From Gracilaria gracilis (Eukaryota; Rhodophyta; Florideophyceae; Gracilariales; Gracilariaceae), in assembly GCA_030374805.1 (NCBI GenBank), contig JARGSG010000092.1:124001-188000 (forward strand): a DNA stretch of 64,000 nucleotides, given 5' to 3'. Numbering within the stretch: position 1 is the stretch's first letter; every line of letters begins with the position of its first letter. A program made the translations under genes and the position numbers. The notes under the pieces are model-generated. The model saw only the letters and a list, made by a program, of their open reading frames with translations, did no database searches and had not been told where the DNA came from. This document shows positions 12,061 to 23,700 of the stretch, in pieces.

Positions 12061-12412
12061 ACAACCAAAAACGCGGTGACTTTTGCATTTGTTTGCATTT
12101 TACTCCCACCGTCCTGTTCTCGTTTTGGTTGGCTGGTGATGTGATAATATGGAGGCAGGGGTTCCAAGACGATAGTCCGGTTGGCGCAAGACCTCTTTGT
12201 ATCCCCATACACTGATTTCTTCCGGTTTTGCTGCCGCAGAGCTTCGCTAACGTACGAGGTGCTATGGCTCTGTACCCTTTTTGTCGTTTTCGCCGACAGT
12301 GTAGTCTTCCTTTCAACCCGCCTTCAGTATTTCACAATAGGTTCGTTTCTGGGCATGCGCAGACCCTTGAGTGGCAAATTTGCGTACGAATGCTCTCTTG
12401 CTTTCTATACTG

Positions 12413-13185
12413 TCATAGATTTAATGCTTCTCCTACTTTTATGCCTCCATCAACGCGTGGTATCTTTTCGTTCTTCTTCTCTTGATATTTGCGCGCCACA
12501 AAGTTCCCGAAGTGTGACGAAGTCAGCCGCGCTGCACTAGCACCGCTCAGCCACCTAGACATTATTTGCAACGCATCTCCTGAGAGATATTCACTCTTCG
12601 ACGAGGTCTTTGTCATTGTGGTTCCAAAGCTTTCCAGCAACGATTAAATATGATTCAACACTGCGGCATTTCTGCAAAGCGGAAGTGTTCTGCGGTTACT
12701 CTTTTCTCCGTCGCTCTAGACTTTTGCTACATATGTTTATATGATATCTGATGTAAGGATTCTACGCAGCACTATGTTGGGACGTAACATTGCCTTACGG
12801 TGCCCGACCCGATAACACAATTCAAGAGACACTAGTTCCGTTCCTTCTGACACAAAACCACCGAGGCAAAGGGAATGGAAGTCACCACGCAATACGCGGA
12901 GATTCTCAGAAATATCTTGTAAAGCAGTTTCATCCACCTTCTTTTGAAGTAGAGACAACTTCTCTGCAAGGGTAGTATGGGCAGCCCGCAGAGAGCGGAG
13001 CTGCTCTTCCACAGGGAAACTGGGAATGTTGTTAGTAGCCGACCTCGAAGGTGGCTCTTGTCTGGCACAGCCAGCGGGGGCCGTTCCACTAGTAGGGAGA
13101 GCGGGACTATGAATGGCAGGAGCGGGTCCATCAACTCGATGAGGGTTAATCAAAGACGTGGGCGGAAGTTCAGTGGTCGTCGGCA
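12413..13185 (-). pseudogene. Unassigned gene with coiled coil, probably broken
   Basis: Two reading frames on the minus strand look like pieces of one protein. The upstream one (about 13185-12737, 149 codons, opening at a GTG in a Pro/Thr-rich stretch) has a heptad-like helix near residues 55-100 (rich in L, E, K, R) and a more hydrophobic end. The downstream one (about 12640-12413) is Ser/Lys-rich and ends with a natural-looking stop. They lie in different frames, separated by about 100 bases with stops. I do not recognise the family. The setting among transposons suggests a transposon accessory gene, but that is only inference. Confidence 0.35.
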
Positions 13186-13199
13186 CAGTTTAAGTAGCC

Positions 13200-14640
13200 G
13201 GCATCCCTTCGCTAGGAGAGGGTGAGTGAGCGCGGATCCGCGACGGGAGGGGCGCGTCCGTTGTTCCAGTCTGACTGCGCGTCCTCGGACGATCTGAAAA
13301 CTTCATGACCAAAACAACCGTGCAACGGGATCAAGCGACAGCCAATCAGCTGGGGCTTCCAGCATCTTTATGAAGTAGACAATGATAAGAAAATCAACAT
13401 CAAAACAAGTGAAGCACGAGTACATCCCCTGACAAACCTGTAGACGTTCTGGGTCAGGAGGCCACTTCTACTGCAACCCATTTAGGCGGGAAAAGAAAAA
13501 CAACACGAAGAGGTGCGGAATCTTTCCTCAGGGATGTAACACAAGGAACGGAGCACTCCAGAAATGACACAGCGATGCCCGAGTGCAAAGCCGGGGTCAA
13601 ACCGTCACAACAGGCGTTGGAACGTTAAAACGAAGCGGTACTTGGTAGAGGTCTATGTGTTCACACGATCACGAGGCAAATCCTTGAAAGAGGGTAGCAC
13701 GGCGACGACAAGGTATCGAACAACGAGCCTCTGAGAACAGGACAAAAAAAGAAAGCCACGGCGAGTGGGGAAAGGAAAGGAGGAACGCAATGAACCCTAT
13801 ACAGGAGCGAGTACACGACAATAGGTCGGAACGCGACTCAAAATAGTGGTTGCACTGTAAACGACACAAGGCTCGGTACCTATACGCGAACCATGGGACT
13901 GTCACTGGGCTTTGAGGTGAACAGTTCGCGAAGGGTTGAGAGTTAGAGCCAAAACGCCCTTGCTTCTCAATGGGCGATTTACTTTGGGGAGTAATGCGCA
14001 ACCTCCTAAGTACTGAACTCAGCGCATCCCTGACAGTGGGTGCGTCGGGCCAAAATAATCTAGAAAATCTGTAAGTAAATACAGCTATGCGGGATGCACT
14101 GCCTCCGGCATATCCGTGCTACACGTTTGCTAGTCAATCCCGCTAAGTGGCGCCTCGAGTCGTACATTCCACATCTGTAGAAATTACCTCAGCGAGGCAT
14201 GACGCTAATAGCGGAGTAGCTCATATTATATATTTACGCATCATGCGGGAAATTAACAACGTCCGTCATACCGTCTCCGAGGATTGTTGTCTGGTGTGAG
14301 GCGCTTTTTCGTTTCTACTTTCATTCAGTCGCAGCAAACCAAGCGCAGTGTCCGAGGTTAACACCGCTTGATACGTAGTGTCCAGAAAGCCAAGCGAGTG
14401 CACCTAACCGTTCTTCACGATATTAGCGAACCTTTTCGCTCTCTATTCGTCTATCATGCGAAACATTTCCTGGATGCTGGTGAACCTGTGAGGTTTTTCG
14501 AAGCTGTACGGACGCGCCTATGCTAAGAGAGGGCAGTCGTCGAAGGGTACAGTCCGGTTTTTGCAAAGACAAAGACAATGTTCCTCGGCGTGATACTCGT
14601 GTGGTACGCTTTGCACATAACCTGCGACACATCAAACTCA
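13200..14640. other. No gene recognised
   Basis: Only short frames occur (the longest is 110 codons, minus, 13669-14001). They are rich in Ser, Arg and Cys and look like shadows. I see no RNA gene and no terminal repeat. Confidence 0.5.
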
Positions 14641-14642
14641 TC

Positions 14643-16132
14643 TCAGGGCTTGCGCGCCCTACGATATGAGCTGTACACGTTCCCCAAGAGCGCTAAGTAA
14701 TAGTGCTTGAATGAAGGAAAAACAGCGACATCCAAGGGTTGTGTTGTATTACTCGTGTGCGCCGGAAGCGGGTACACGATTAAATTGTGCTTTGACGTCC
14801 AATCCAGAATGGGAATATCGATGTGACTGCAGTACCAGTCGTATATTAAGAGAATCCTCTTGCCATCTTTCCCGAAAAGAATTTTTTTCAGAAATTGGAG
14901 TGCATATGGATGGCGAAGAGCCGTGTTGGAGGATAGACTTACGTCCAAGGTCGGTCGAATGGAGTGCATAGAATGTTTGATTTAATGTTTTGAAGGTGTC
15001 ACATTGGGGGATAGGTTGCGTGTTAATGGAGTGTGCGTGGAGTGCGCAGAGTACATAATGAACTCATATACCACTCTTATTCTTCTCCATAGACCCTTCG
15101 AACACTCCGAAAGTATTCCGCGCGCGCTTCAAAAATTGAAAAACTCAAAATTTAGTTGTCCAGGCTGTCACTTTGGAGCAGTGTCCAGTGAGCGTAGACG
15201 GAGGGTTATGGGCTCAAAAATTGCACTCCATACGCCCTCAAAAAACTGCAATAATTCTCTTAGGGTTCCCTCTTTCTCTCTGTATCCTTTACTAACTGCT
15301 GGGCTCATTTCGAGGAGTTGGGCTTGTTTACGGTCGCAATATCCTTACGTGCGGTAAAAAGCGACCCAACGGGGAGAAGCTCACTGATACACCGACTAAC
15401 TTCACTCCCCCATTTCTAGTGATGCGGTGCGCACGGATTCTGGTTCTTTGACACACGAATATTGGGCGCGCGTTCCGTCGGCAAAAGCACGGGAGAAAAC
15501 AATGATGCGATTGATCTTCTCAAAACGTGAGTTTGTCACATGTGGCACCATTTCTCTTCCGGCCATTAACTTCCGCTGGTTAGCGTACTTTGTGTCCGTT
15601 GCAATGGAGAAGCCGGTCTCATCCACGTTCAAGATATTGGCCGGAGGATTTTATGGGCTTCGGCCTGTTCTCGGATAGAGGTCATGTTCGCTACCATAAA
15701 TTTGGCGTTGGTTGCATGATAGCTTTTAGAGTCCTCGCGCGAAGGTTTTATGAAGGTTATGCAGTCACTGTGTCTGGCTTGAAAAAGCTCACAAAACCGC
15801 CTCCTGGGTCTTCTGTACCTAAATCGAATGGAATCTTGCCGCCACGGTGGGATCGTCATCAATATTGCTTCGACAACATCTATCAAATCAGTGCGGGATA
15901 TTGGGAGGCCGCGCTATGCGTAGTGAGGCAACAGTTCAACAACTTCATCCTCCGTTTTGGAGGTCCGTGTGATTCTTGACTCCGTACGCTGCCGAGTTTC
16001 TCCAGCGGGCTGATGGTAATGGTAGTGGAGGGTCAATGGCGAAAGGTGGACTTCTTCGGCGGCCTTACGGAATGAGTGTCCGGCGTCTGCAAGTCAGATG
16101 CCACACTGGATATAGCGTTCGATGCGGTGCAT
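14643..16132 (-). pseudogene. Pogo/Tigger-like DDE transposase, decayed
   Basis: On the minus strand, from the ATG at 16132, the pieces follow the order of a pogo-type transposase. A psq/CENP-B-type helix-turn-helix (AGHSFRKAAEEVHLSP) comes first. A linker with KPSRED follows, then the first catalytic aspartate in NVDETGFSI (near 15.62 kb). The second is in LLIYDWYCSH (near 14.84 kb) and the third in TTQPLDVAVF (near 14.74 kb), spaced DD35D. Such enzymes cut and paste DNA flanked by TA duplications. The copy is dead: the frame changes at least three times (near 15.63, 15.4 and 14.97 kb), and about 400 bases between the first and second aspartates are poorly alignable. Gypsy element A inserted just upstream, at 16189. 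I found no terminal inverted repeats. Confidence 0.75.
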
Positions 16133-16183
16133 ATCTAGTCGACAGAAAGCGTTACGTCAAGTTGGTTGCATCTCTGCACGTTT

Positions 16184-16188
16184 GGGAG
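16184..16188. repeat. Target-site duplication of gypsy element A, left
   Basis: GGGAG directly precedes the left LTR and recurs directly after the right LTR at 25906-25910, as expected for a 5-bp gypsy integration footprint. Confidence 0.85.
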
Positions 16189-16613
16189 TGAAGTACAACC
16201 ACAGTAGTGGATGCCTAATATGCCCAAAAGCGGAAGTAGTAAGCGCAGTACCCAAGTTGGGACGGAGGAGCGTGCAACGGACGCTAACAATAGGGCACGA
16301 GATAGGCGTGCAGCACCGGTAGAGGAAGTAGAACGACCCTATGCGAACTAGACGATGAAGAATTGGTTAGGGGGTACTTGAGGTTTACCAGGGTCAGCTC
16401 TGCCAGGTGGGAGGTGCTTAGGTGCACCTCCGGGGGCAGCAGTTACGTGTCGAAAAATAATAAACTGTCCACCTACGGAGGGTACCCACAGGGGTGACAC
16501 GACAACTGTCGCAATCGTACACGTGGGTATTACCGAGATGCACCCGTGTGCATAATAACTAGCTACTAATCCTACTATGCACCCATCTGGGCAGTGTGTT
16601 CCGTTGCACTACA
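16189..16613 (-). repeat. 3' LTR of gypsy element A
   Basis: Direct repeat of 25482-25905, about 95 percent identical by eye. On the element strand it begins TGTAGTGCAACGG at 16613 and ends with CA at 16189, with GGGAG beyond. Confidence 0.9.
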
Positions 16614-16626
16614 GACCCCTCCTCTT
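16614..16626 (-). promoter_or_regulatory. Polypurine tract of element A
   Basis: On the minus strand AAGAGGAGGGGTC lies directly against the TGTAG start of the 3' LTR. Element B has AGGAAGGGGGTC in the same place, so the plus-strand primer site is conserved between the two. Confidence 0.8.
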
Positions 16627-17849
16627 GGATCCGACCTCCTCCCGAGGTGGAATGACCTGTTCCTACCATGGGTAAAGAGGCACGAGGCGGAGAGCGCATT
16701 CGCAGTTGTGGTGATCCCACTAGGAGCCCTAGCGGCGAGGCGCTTCGGTTGCGTCTCGAATTACGCTCCACGACCATTGCGATTCTCTCCGGGTGCTTAA
16801 ATGGACACGGTGATGAGCTCCGCCGCTTTTGGGAGTAGAGGGGAATGAGCGTTGTGTCCGTTTCGGCAGACGAGATCACGGCGATCCCATGGGGGTCGTA
16901 TGGTGTAGAGGGCGCCGCGGGCGCACGGCGATGAGTCGGCGTCACCCCGCCACCCCCCTTTGTGGGTTCCAGGCATTGGTTACGCGGGGATGCGCCGTTA
17001 TAGGGACAAGCGTAGCCCGAGAGGCCGAACAAACAATGCGTCCGATGCGCGGAGTCCCCCCCAAGGGTGTTCGCCTCGTCCCACGGTCTCTGGGGCACCC
17101 GTTTGGGATGAGATGGCGGCGACAAAGGGGGCGTGGCGTTACGCGTCGTCCTATTACTCCGAACGTCGCGACTGGTGCGGTGAGCCTTATCCGGGTAGGT
17201 GGGACGTGGCGCGCGGTGTGGGCCGCATTGAAATAATGCCTGGCGACGTACAAAGTGTCCTGCCCCGTTCCCCGTCGGAAGGGAGCCCTTGCGAGTTGCA
17301 TTCCTACTCTTGGGTGTGTGCGCTTTCACTCGTCGTGGGAGGAGGTGCGGCCGATCACCCCGAAGGGACACGATGTCCGTCGATTCAGGCACGAGCGCCC
17401 CCGTGTCGGAAGGGATTCAGTTTCTCCTCGTGTGGGAGGGAGCTACCGCGACCTCTCAAGGTTTCCAAAAGCGCAGCCCCCGCGGGAACCTCTATCATCG
17501 TCGACCGGCTTAAAGTCGTCCTCTGCAATCGCGATGTTCGACCCCGAGGGAACCATTCCACAAATCGCGGCTTCTAGTGGTGCCAATGCCGCCGGAACGT
17601 CGGCTGGGGCTGGTCCTTCGTCCGCGTCTATGGGAAACGCTCCCGGCCGTTGCACCCCGGGTTGAGTTACCCCGACGAAAGTGTACGATCACAACACAGC
17701 TCCAGGGCGGGTCCATGTTGGCGCTCGCCACGTAGCGTTTCCGTATCCAGTTTCGCAGTACCTCCAGATGCGGTCGATCTTCTCTGACGCGCAGCGCTTC
17801 GAATCTGTTCCCGTGTACCAAGGCGTTTCGCAGAAGAACCGACGCAGGT

Positions 17850-19490
17850 GAGTGGGGTCGTGGCGTGCGCGCTGGGAGCACATGCCAATCAGCCCTTCAC
17901 AGAATATTCGGACTGTTGACTCGGGTAATCGCCACCCGGACATGCTGTTTGCCCGTTGCTGGGATGAAATCGACTATCAGCGTCGGATGGCCGACAAAAT
18001 CGGACGATTGGACGCCGATTACGCCCAATTGGGTGAGAGCATGTCGATTCCCCCTCCTGGGCATTGTCTTCTCGGTTTCGTTGCCTTCAAGCCTCCGTAC
18101 GACCATATGTATTGGCTTCTTGATCTCGATTATTGTGGCGAGTTCGTATCTGACGATGCCCTTATTCCGGATATGCACAAGTTCCTCTTCGGGTGGCACA
18201 ATCAGGAGTACTTCGATATGTTCAATGACGCGAGGAGTCTACACTTTATCCGTATCGGGAACACCTCGAAGGAGATAATGTCTGTTCCCCATTACCTGGG
18301 TATACCGACCCCGTCGTTCTGCCCGTATTACATGAACCTTCTGATAGGTCCGAAGACCGCGTTCTCAAACGGCCTTTAGCAGGTTTTCTCTGTTGAATGG
18401 GTCATGTTCGTGTTTTCGGGGTGGTTGCACGCAGCCCGTCATGGGGTCCCGGTTCGGACAAAGTGCCGCGATTGGCGACTGTACAAGGACGCGAATTTGA
18501 AATTCCCAAAGGGGCGATTGTTTCCGCTTCCGGCAGCGATAATCCGCTATGTCCGAGCTCTAAGCATGCAAAACGTCGTACTGGGTTCCCAAGATGGGTC
18601 CTATGACGTCCGTTCTTTGTTGGACGATGTTTGTCGAGTGGATTGGTCCAAAACCCCAGGTTTCCTCTGGTATGATTACGAGAAGGACCTGTACTACGAC
18701 ATTCCAAAACATGCAGCGGGAAAAGATGACGGGAAGGCCTACGTGGGTGTGCCTCCATACCATCCCGTTGGGGAAAGAATGCCTAACACCGATAAGGTGG
18801 AGCTCGCTGATTATTGGCTCCAAGGGTTAGGCGTTGTGGGTGAGTGTCTCCACGATCCCTCTGCACTAAATCTTAGTCCCACTAAGCCGGCCAACCCCAA
18901 TCTCGTACTTGGTCAACCTGACGACGAGGTTGATTAAGACACTCTCCTTCCACCTGTGGATACCGCCAGTCCGGGCCCCGATGACGCCGTTCCCGTTTGG
19001 GATCCTGCGAGTGAGCCAAGTGCGGCTCCGAGCGCGCCCCCGATACGTTTGCAGGCTGGTGCGGTCGCCGGAGCGTCTTCTGGTGGCCACCAGGGTCCAG
19101 CTGCGGGTGTTGGCGTTGCTGTCGTTCTCCCGGTTTTCTCGCCTTCGGTGGCTGCTCCTCTGATGGTCGTCTTTGTTGCACCTTGCGTGGTACCTCCGCC
19201 TAGCGCTTCGGTCTCGTTCGGTGCTTCCCTGCAAGGTGTGAGTCTGGCTCTTAGCGGCGCTGCGAGCCGCGAAGTGGTTGCGGCATTCACGGCCTTACAG
19301 GAGCATTTTCAGAAAAAAGGGCGTGGCGCCACCAGATTTGCAGCTGAGCGCTCTTACCGCCGCTTAAGGGTGGGTCAACGACGTCTCTCTACTTTGCTTG
19401 ATGTCCCAGCGGGTAATGAGCGTTCGAGAGGCTTTGATAACGACTATCGCTCGCCACAGGTCTCAGATCGCTCGGGAGTTCATTGAGAAT
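17850..19490 (+). pseudogene. Antisense reading frame I of element A
   Basis: This region reads on the strand opposite to gag-pol, between pol and the 3' LTR. Its translation aligns with the long antisense frame of element B (minus strand, 55.3-57.9 kb). Paired blocks include PPYDHMYW with RPYNTIHW, GWHNQEYFD with GFHNVEFFS, a Pro-rich SVPHYLGIPTP with SLSVPTPP, AARHGV with AARDGI, and LFPLPAAIIRYVRAL with MFFIPPRVIRDIRLF. A low-complexity Ala/Pro/Val-rich middle and a helical C-terminal region follow in both. It has no nuclease, envelope or chromodomain motif that I recognise, and its function is unknown. It is a fossil with a few breaks. Antisense frames at this position are known from plant Tat-lineage gypsy elements. 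Homology to those is not claimed. Confidence 0.65.
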
Positions 19491-20101
19491 CTTATGGCTC
19501 GTTTCGATCTTCCGGCGGTTCCGCCCGGGGGGACGTTTAAGTTCGTACTTACCCAAATCGGGGTACGTCGATGCCCGTTGTCAGCGGGATGGCTTTCCAT
19601 CACGCCGAAAATGGGATGGAAGGGATTTTATTCCCACGTCATGCCACAGAAGGGCCTCATACCGAAAGCGGCAGCCCCCCCAGCGGTCCTAACCACTGTC
19701 CAGCTCCGAGTTACGGCAGGTGCCGCTTCGAAGCCTACCGTGTACAATAGTCCCAGTGGTGGCAGGAGGGGCCTTGGCGGCTGAGCAGAGCGAAGCGGCG
19801 GCTTCTCAAAGAGGGGGTGCGACGGCTTCCCAAAAGGGTGGTAGCGAAGGCGCGGTGGATGTTGAATAGCCCGATGAGGGTGTTGAGAAGCTTGTCGATG
19901 GCGGTGGGCGTTTGTTGATGGGCTCGCCCTCGACGGGTCAGCGAAACGATTCCTCCGTTGGTTTGGCCGAGGTCGTTGATGGCGGTCCTGCAAGCGCTGT
20001 GCGTTGCTGTCGCCGTACCTGTGTTGGGAGGGGATCAAGACTTGATGCCGTGTGTCATGCTACAGTAAATGAAATGCGTTTGAAGTAGGATCCAGGACCC
20101 A

Positions 20102-20617
20102 GTGGCAACTGTGCCAGCGAGCGCGATGGTGTGCAGCAAACGGCACATGCGGCGTGACTTGGGACCCAATTGTACTGGTAAGCACCTTTTACCCTCCCCC
20201 CTGAGGCTTGCGCTTGGTTCCCAAGGGGTAGGCGGTATCATGTGGGTGCGGCATGGTAAAGCAATGGTACCGGGTGTGCACAATAGGTTAGGCAGCAGCA
20301 GCGCGCGAGGCCAAAGTTGGAACGGAGCCGATGTGCGCGAATTTCACGGGGGCATACTTGCAAGAAGAATCAAATTATTGGTGCGGAAAATTGCCCCCTT
20401 ATCTGGGGCTGAAAACGGTGATTTCTTGTTTGGCCTGTATCTCCGAAACGGCTGCATTTGGGAGGTCCGAAATACCCAATTTCGGGTGTACACGGCATCA
20501 AAATACTTAGAAATGTTTGATGTTGTGCGCGCATGTCCCTACTGGTATTACTGTAGACCTAATCGGTTACTCGATGGTCGTGTACCACTTGTGTTTGCAC
20601 CGTGCACACGGGCGTAG
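20102..20617 (+). pseudogene. Antisense reading frame II of element A
   Basis: A second plus-strand frame lies between antisense frame I and the end of pol. It aligns with 54694-55059 (minus) of element B. The core shares (I/L)LARRIK, an I-x-P step, EN, FG(L/F)Y, an E-x2-N-x2-F spacing and SKYL(E/D). Arginine codons in the LARRIK block differ at synonymous positions between the elements, so the similarity is at protein level and not only a nucleotide motif. It is short, basic and of unknown function. It may be a separate protein or a downstream exon of antisense frame I. Confidence 0.6.
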
Positions 20618-20764
20618 CCATGAGGAGTGGGCTTGTGCTCGCTTCAGCACGGCGCATGTTGCGCCGTGTTGAATCGCCATGGCACGTGCTGCAGGGTGTT
20701 TGTGACAGCGAGGTTGTTCGCGAAGCGAGCTGTGCTTATGCTAACTTCATCGGAGCCCGTGCGT

Positions 20765-23700
20765 TTAGCGATGTTTCTGGGTTCGAAGTCGGGCAACGAA
20801 GTTGTGGGGAATATTGGTACGGGGTTCCCAGGTGTACGACAAGGCCTTCACCATTGGGGTCCCAAGGGGTGATGTGGCTTCCTCGACCACTTTCTCAATA
20901 ACCAAATCACGGGTGGTAGGGCTATCAAGCAGTCCTGGCGGGTTTGCGGCGTCGTTAGCGGCCTTATCCCATACGGGAGAGGTTGGGTCTGCCGAGACAT
21001 CTTTATCGTGTGATGGAGGTAGATTCCCTGGGAGAATGGGTGTGGGTGGTGGGGGAGGTCGGGGGCTTGTTGCGGGTAGGTTGGAGGTTATCTGTTTATC
21101 CATATTGGTAGTGCAATCCCTTGCGGCTTTTGTGACACGATCGATCGAGACCGTGTCGTGTAGAGTCCCATCCAATATGGTGACAGTGCTTTCTGTTGCT
21201 TTGACGACCCTAAAGAGACCGGTGGTACGCGGAAGAAGTTCTCGGGCAATGCCTTCGTCTTCCGCGGTTTCGGTGGTCTTTCTAGGGGGGCGGTCGAGAT
21301 AAGCAGAATCCCCTGGGGAGAACGTGGGTAGAGTCCTTAAACGGGAATCAAAATCGGCCTTGTCCCGCTTTTGTGCGGCGTCCATGTTGGCTTTTGCCTT
21401 AGAGGGCAGGAACAGAAATCGGTTACGTGCCAAGCGCTTCACGGCAGTTTTATCTAGTTCGCTGGGCCTAGTACGGGAAATTGCGGTCCTGGGCCCGTCC
21501 ACGGCGATTCCAGGCGGATGGCGGGTGAAAACCAAATCGGAGGGTGTCGTGCCCGTTGTCCGATGGACTTGGGAATTGTACGCATATACGAGGGGCTGGG
21601 CGAGGTCGTCCCAGTCTTGCTGGGGCTCCGACACGTAATGCCAAAGTCTTCTCAGTAGGGTGCGGTTAAATCGCTCTGCCTGCCCGTTGGTTTGGAGATG
21701 GTACGCCGTGGTGAGCAGATGACGCATATCGAGGTCCCCACAAAGGGCTTCGAAGAATTTCGCTACAAACTGGGGTCCATTACCTGTGAACAGGAACTGA
21801 GGAGCCCCATAAGGGACAATCCAGTTTTCCAGGAAGGCAAGGGCCACATTGGTCGCTTGAGTAGCCCGTAGGGAAATGGGGCGGGCTAATTTCGTAAAGC
21901 GGTCGGTGATGACCAGAATGAAGCTGTTTCCTTTTGTGGTTTTCGAGAATGGACCTAAGATGTCCATTGCTACAAATTTCAAAGGACCCGCGGCGGGAAA
22001 CAGCTTCATAAACTTCTGATTCGTATGGAGCGTCCCCCTGGTAGCGGCCAAGAGCGACAATCCTTAACTGTTTGATACGCATCATTAGCCAATAAAAATA
22101 CTGTCGAAGGGTAGCGTACGTCTTCCTCCCTCCTGGGTGTCACGCTAAGCGTGGGTAATGTAAGAGATACAAAACGCGGTCCCGTAGGGTTGGCAGCACT
22201 AGACGTTATATGGCGCCGTCAAGTGGTGACGTCTTTGATAGGAATCCATGATGATCGTACCCAAAGTGGCACCGTGGTTTGCCTAACGTCTCGGCGGCTG
22301 TTTTGCACCAGGTCTCCTTTGCTTGTTCGGCGAGTAATTTCCTAGTGGGAGTAGTGAGAACCTCGACCTGCTCGGTCTCGACGGCAAGTACCGTTTCCCC
22401 TTCAGGTTGTGTCTCACTGGCAGAATCATCCCAATCCAGGAGAAGGTTCTCATAGACGGTCCTCCCTCCTCGAACTGTTGCAACTAAGCAATCGCAGTTC
22501 CCGTCGGGTTCTATGGCGAAGCATGGGATGTCTTCTTCCAACGGTCCGTTATCCATTCCCTCAGTGAGCATTCGCGACAGGGCGTCGTCAGCCTGATGCT
22601 TTTCCCCTGTACGATGTACGACGTCGAACTCGAGTTCGAATTGGCGCAAGCGCCATCTGGCGACTCTAACCGAGCAATCCGATAGGTTGAGGATCCAATG
22701 TAGGCAATGGTGGTCTGTGCGTACTGTAAAACGTTTTCCTTCCAAATATGGTCTTATTAGTAGCATCGCCCACACGACCGCTAGGAAATCCTTCTTCGTT
22801 GTCGTGTAAGCCCGTTCGGGCCGGGATATTGAACGGCTCCAGTACTCTATGGGTTTGTAATCCTTCCAATCGGGTTGTCGTTGTAGCATAGTACATCCCA
22901 CGTGGACATCGCAGGCGTTAGTGTCCAACATATAGAGGCGGCCTTGTACGGTTAGTTCCAGGATAGGTGGGGAGATCAGCCGGTCCCGCAGATCCTGAAA
23001 GGCTTTGTACACTTCCTCATTTAGGACGCCAAAGTGGTTTGGCTGTCCCTTTTCCAGCTTGCGGTTCAGCGAGGTGCGATTCTGGCAAAGTTAGGGACGA
23101 AGCGTCGAAAGACGTTACATAGGCCTGCAAAGGATCTGATTTCCGTTTGGGTTGTGGGTGGCTTGGCCTGCAGGATGGCATCCCATGTTCGTTGGGAAAC
23201 TTGGAGTTTCCCAGGTCGAACAACCCGTCCAAGGTAGTCCACTAAGGCTTGGAGGAAGAAGCATTTCTTCAGCTTCAGGGTGATTCCCTCGTCCCGTAAC
23301 CGCGTCAATACGTTGCGAACGAGGCGAAAATGATACTCTACCGATCTGGAGTAGATAATAACGTCGTCTAAGTGCAATAAGGCGTGTTGCCATTAAACCA
23401 TATTGAGGATGATATCCAGAGCTTTTTGGAAGGTGAAAAGGGCATACGTTTGAATCTGTAGAGGCCCATGTGTGATGTGAATGTTGTTCTGTCGCGGTCT
23501 TCCTCTGTGATTTTGAGTCGCCAATACGCACAAATGGGGTCAAGGGTGGGGAAGATGGAGGCTTCCTCAAGGGAATATATGCATTCGTTCATACGTGGTA
23601 TAGGGTATGCATCCCACGGGGTTATTGCATTGAGTCGGCTGTAGTCTATACAGAACCGCCAGCTCCCATCCTTCTTCGGAGCAAGACTACTGGGCTTGCC

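Noticed and set aside
16559-17392. 277-codon minus-strand frame at the 3' end of element A
   Set aside because: Basic, Pro/Arg-rich composition with no domain and no counterpart in element B. It lies across the LTR border, where coding sequence is not expected.
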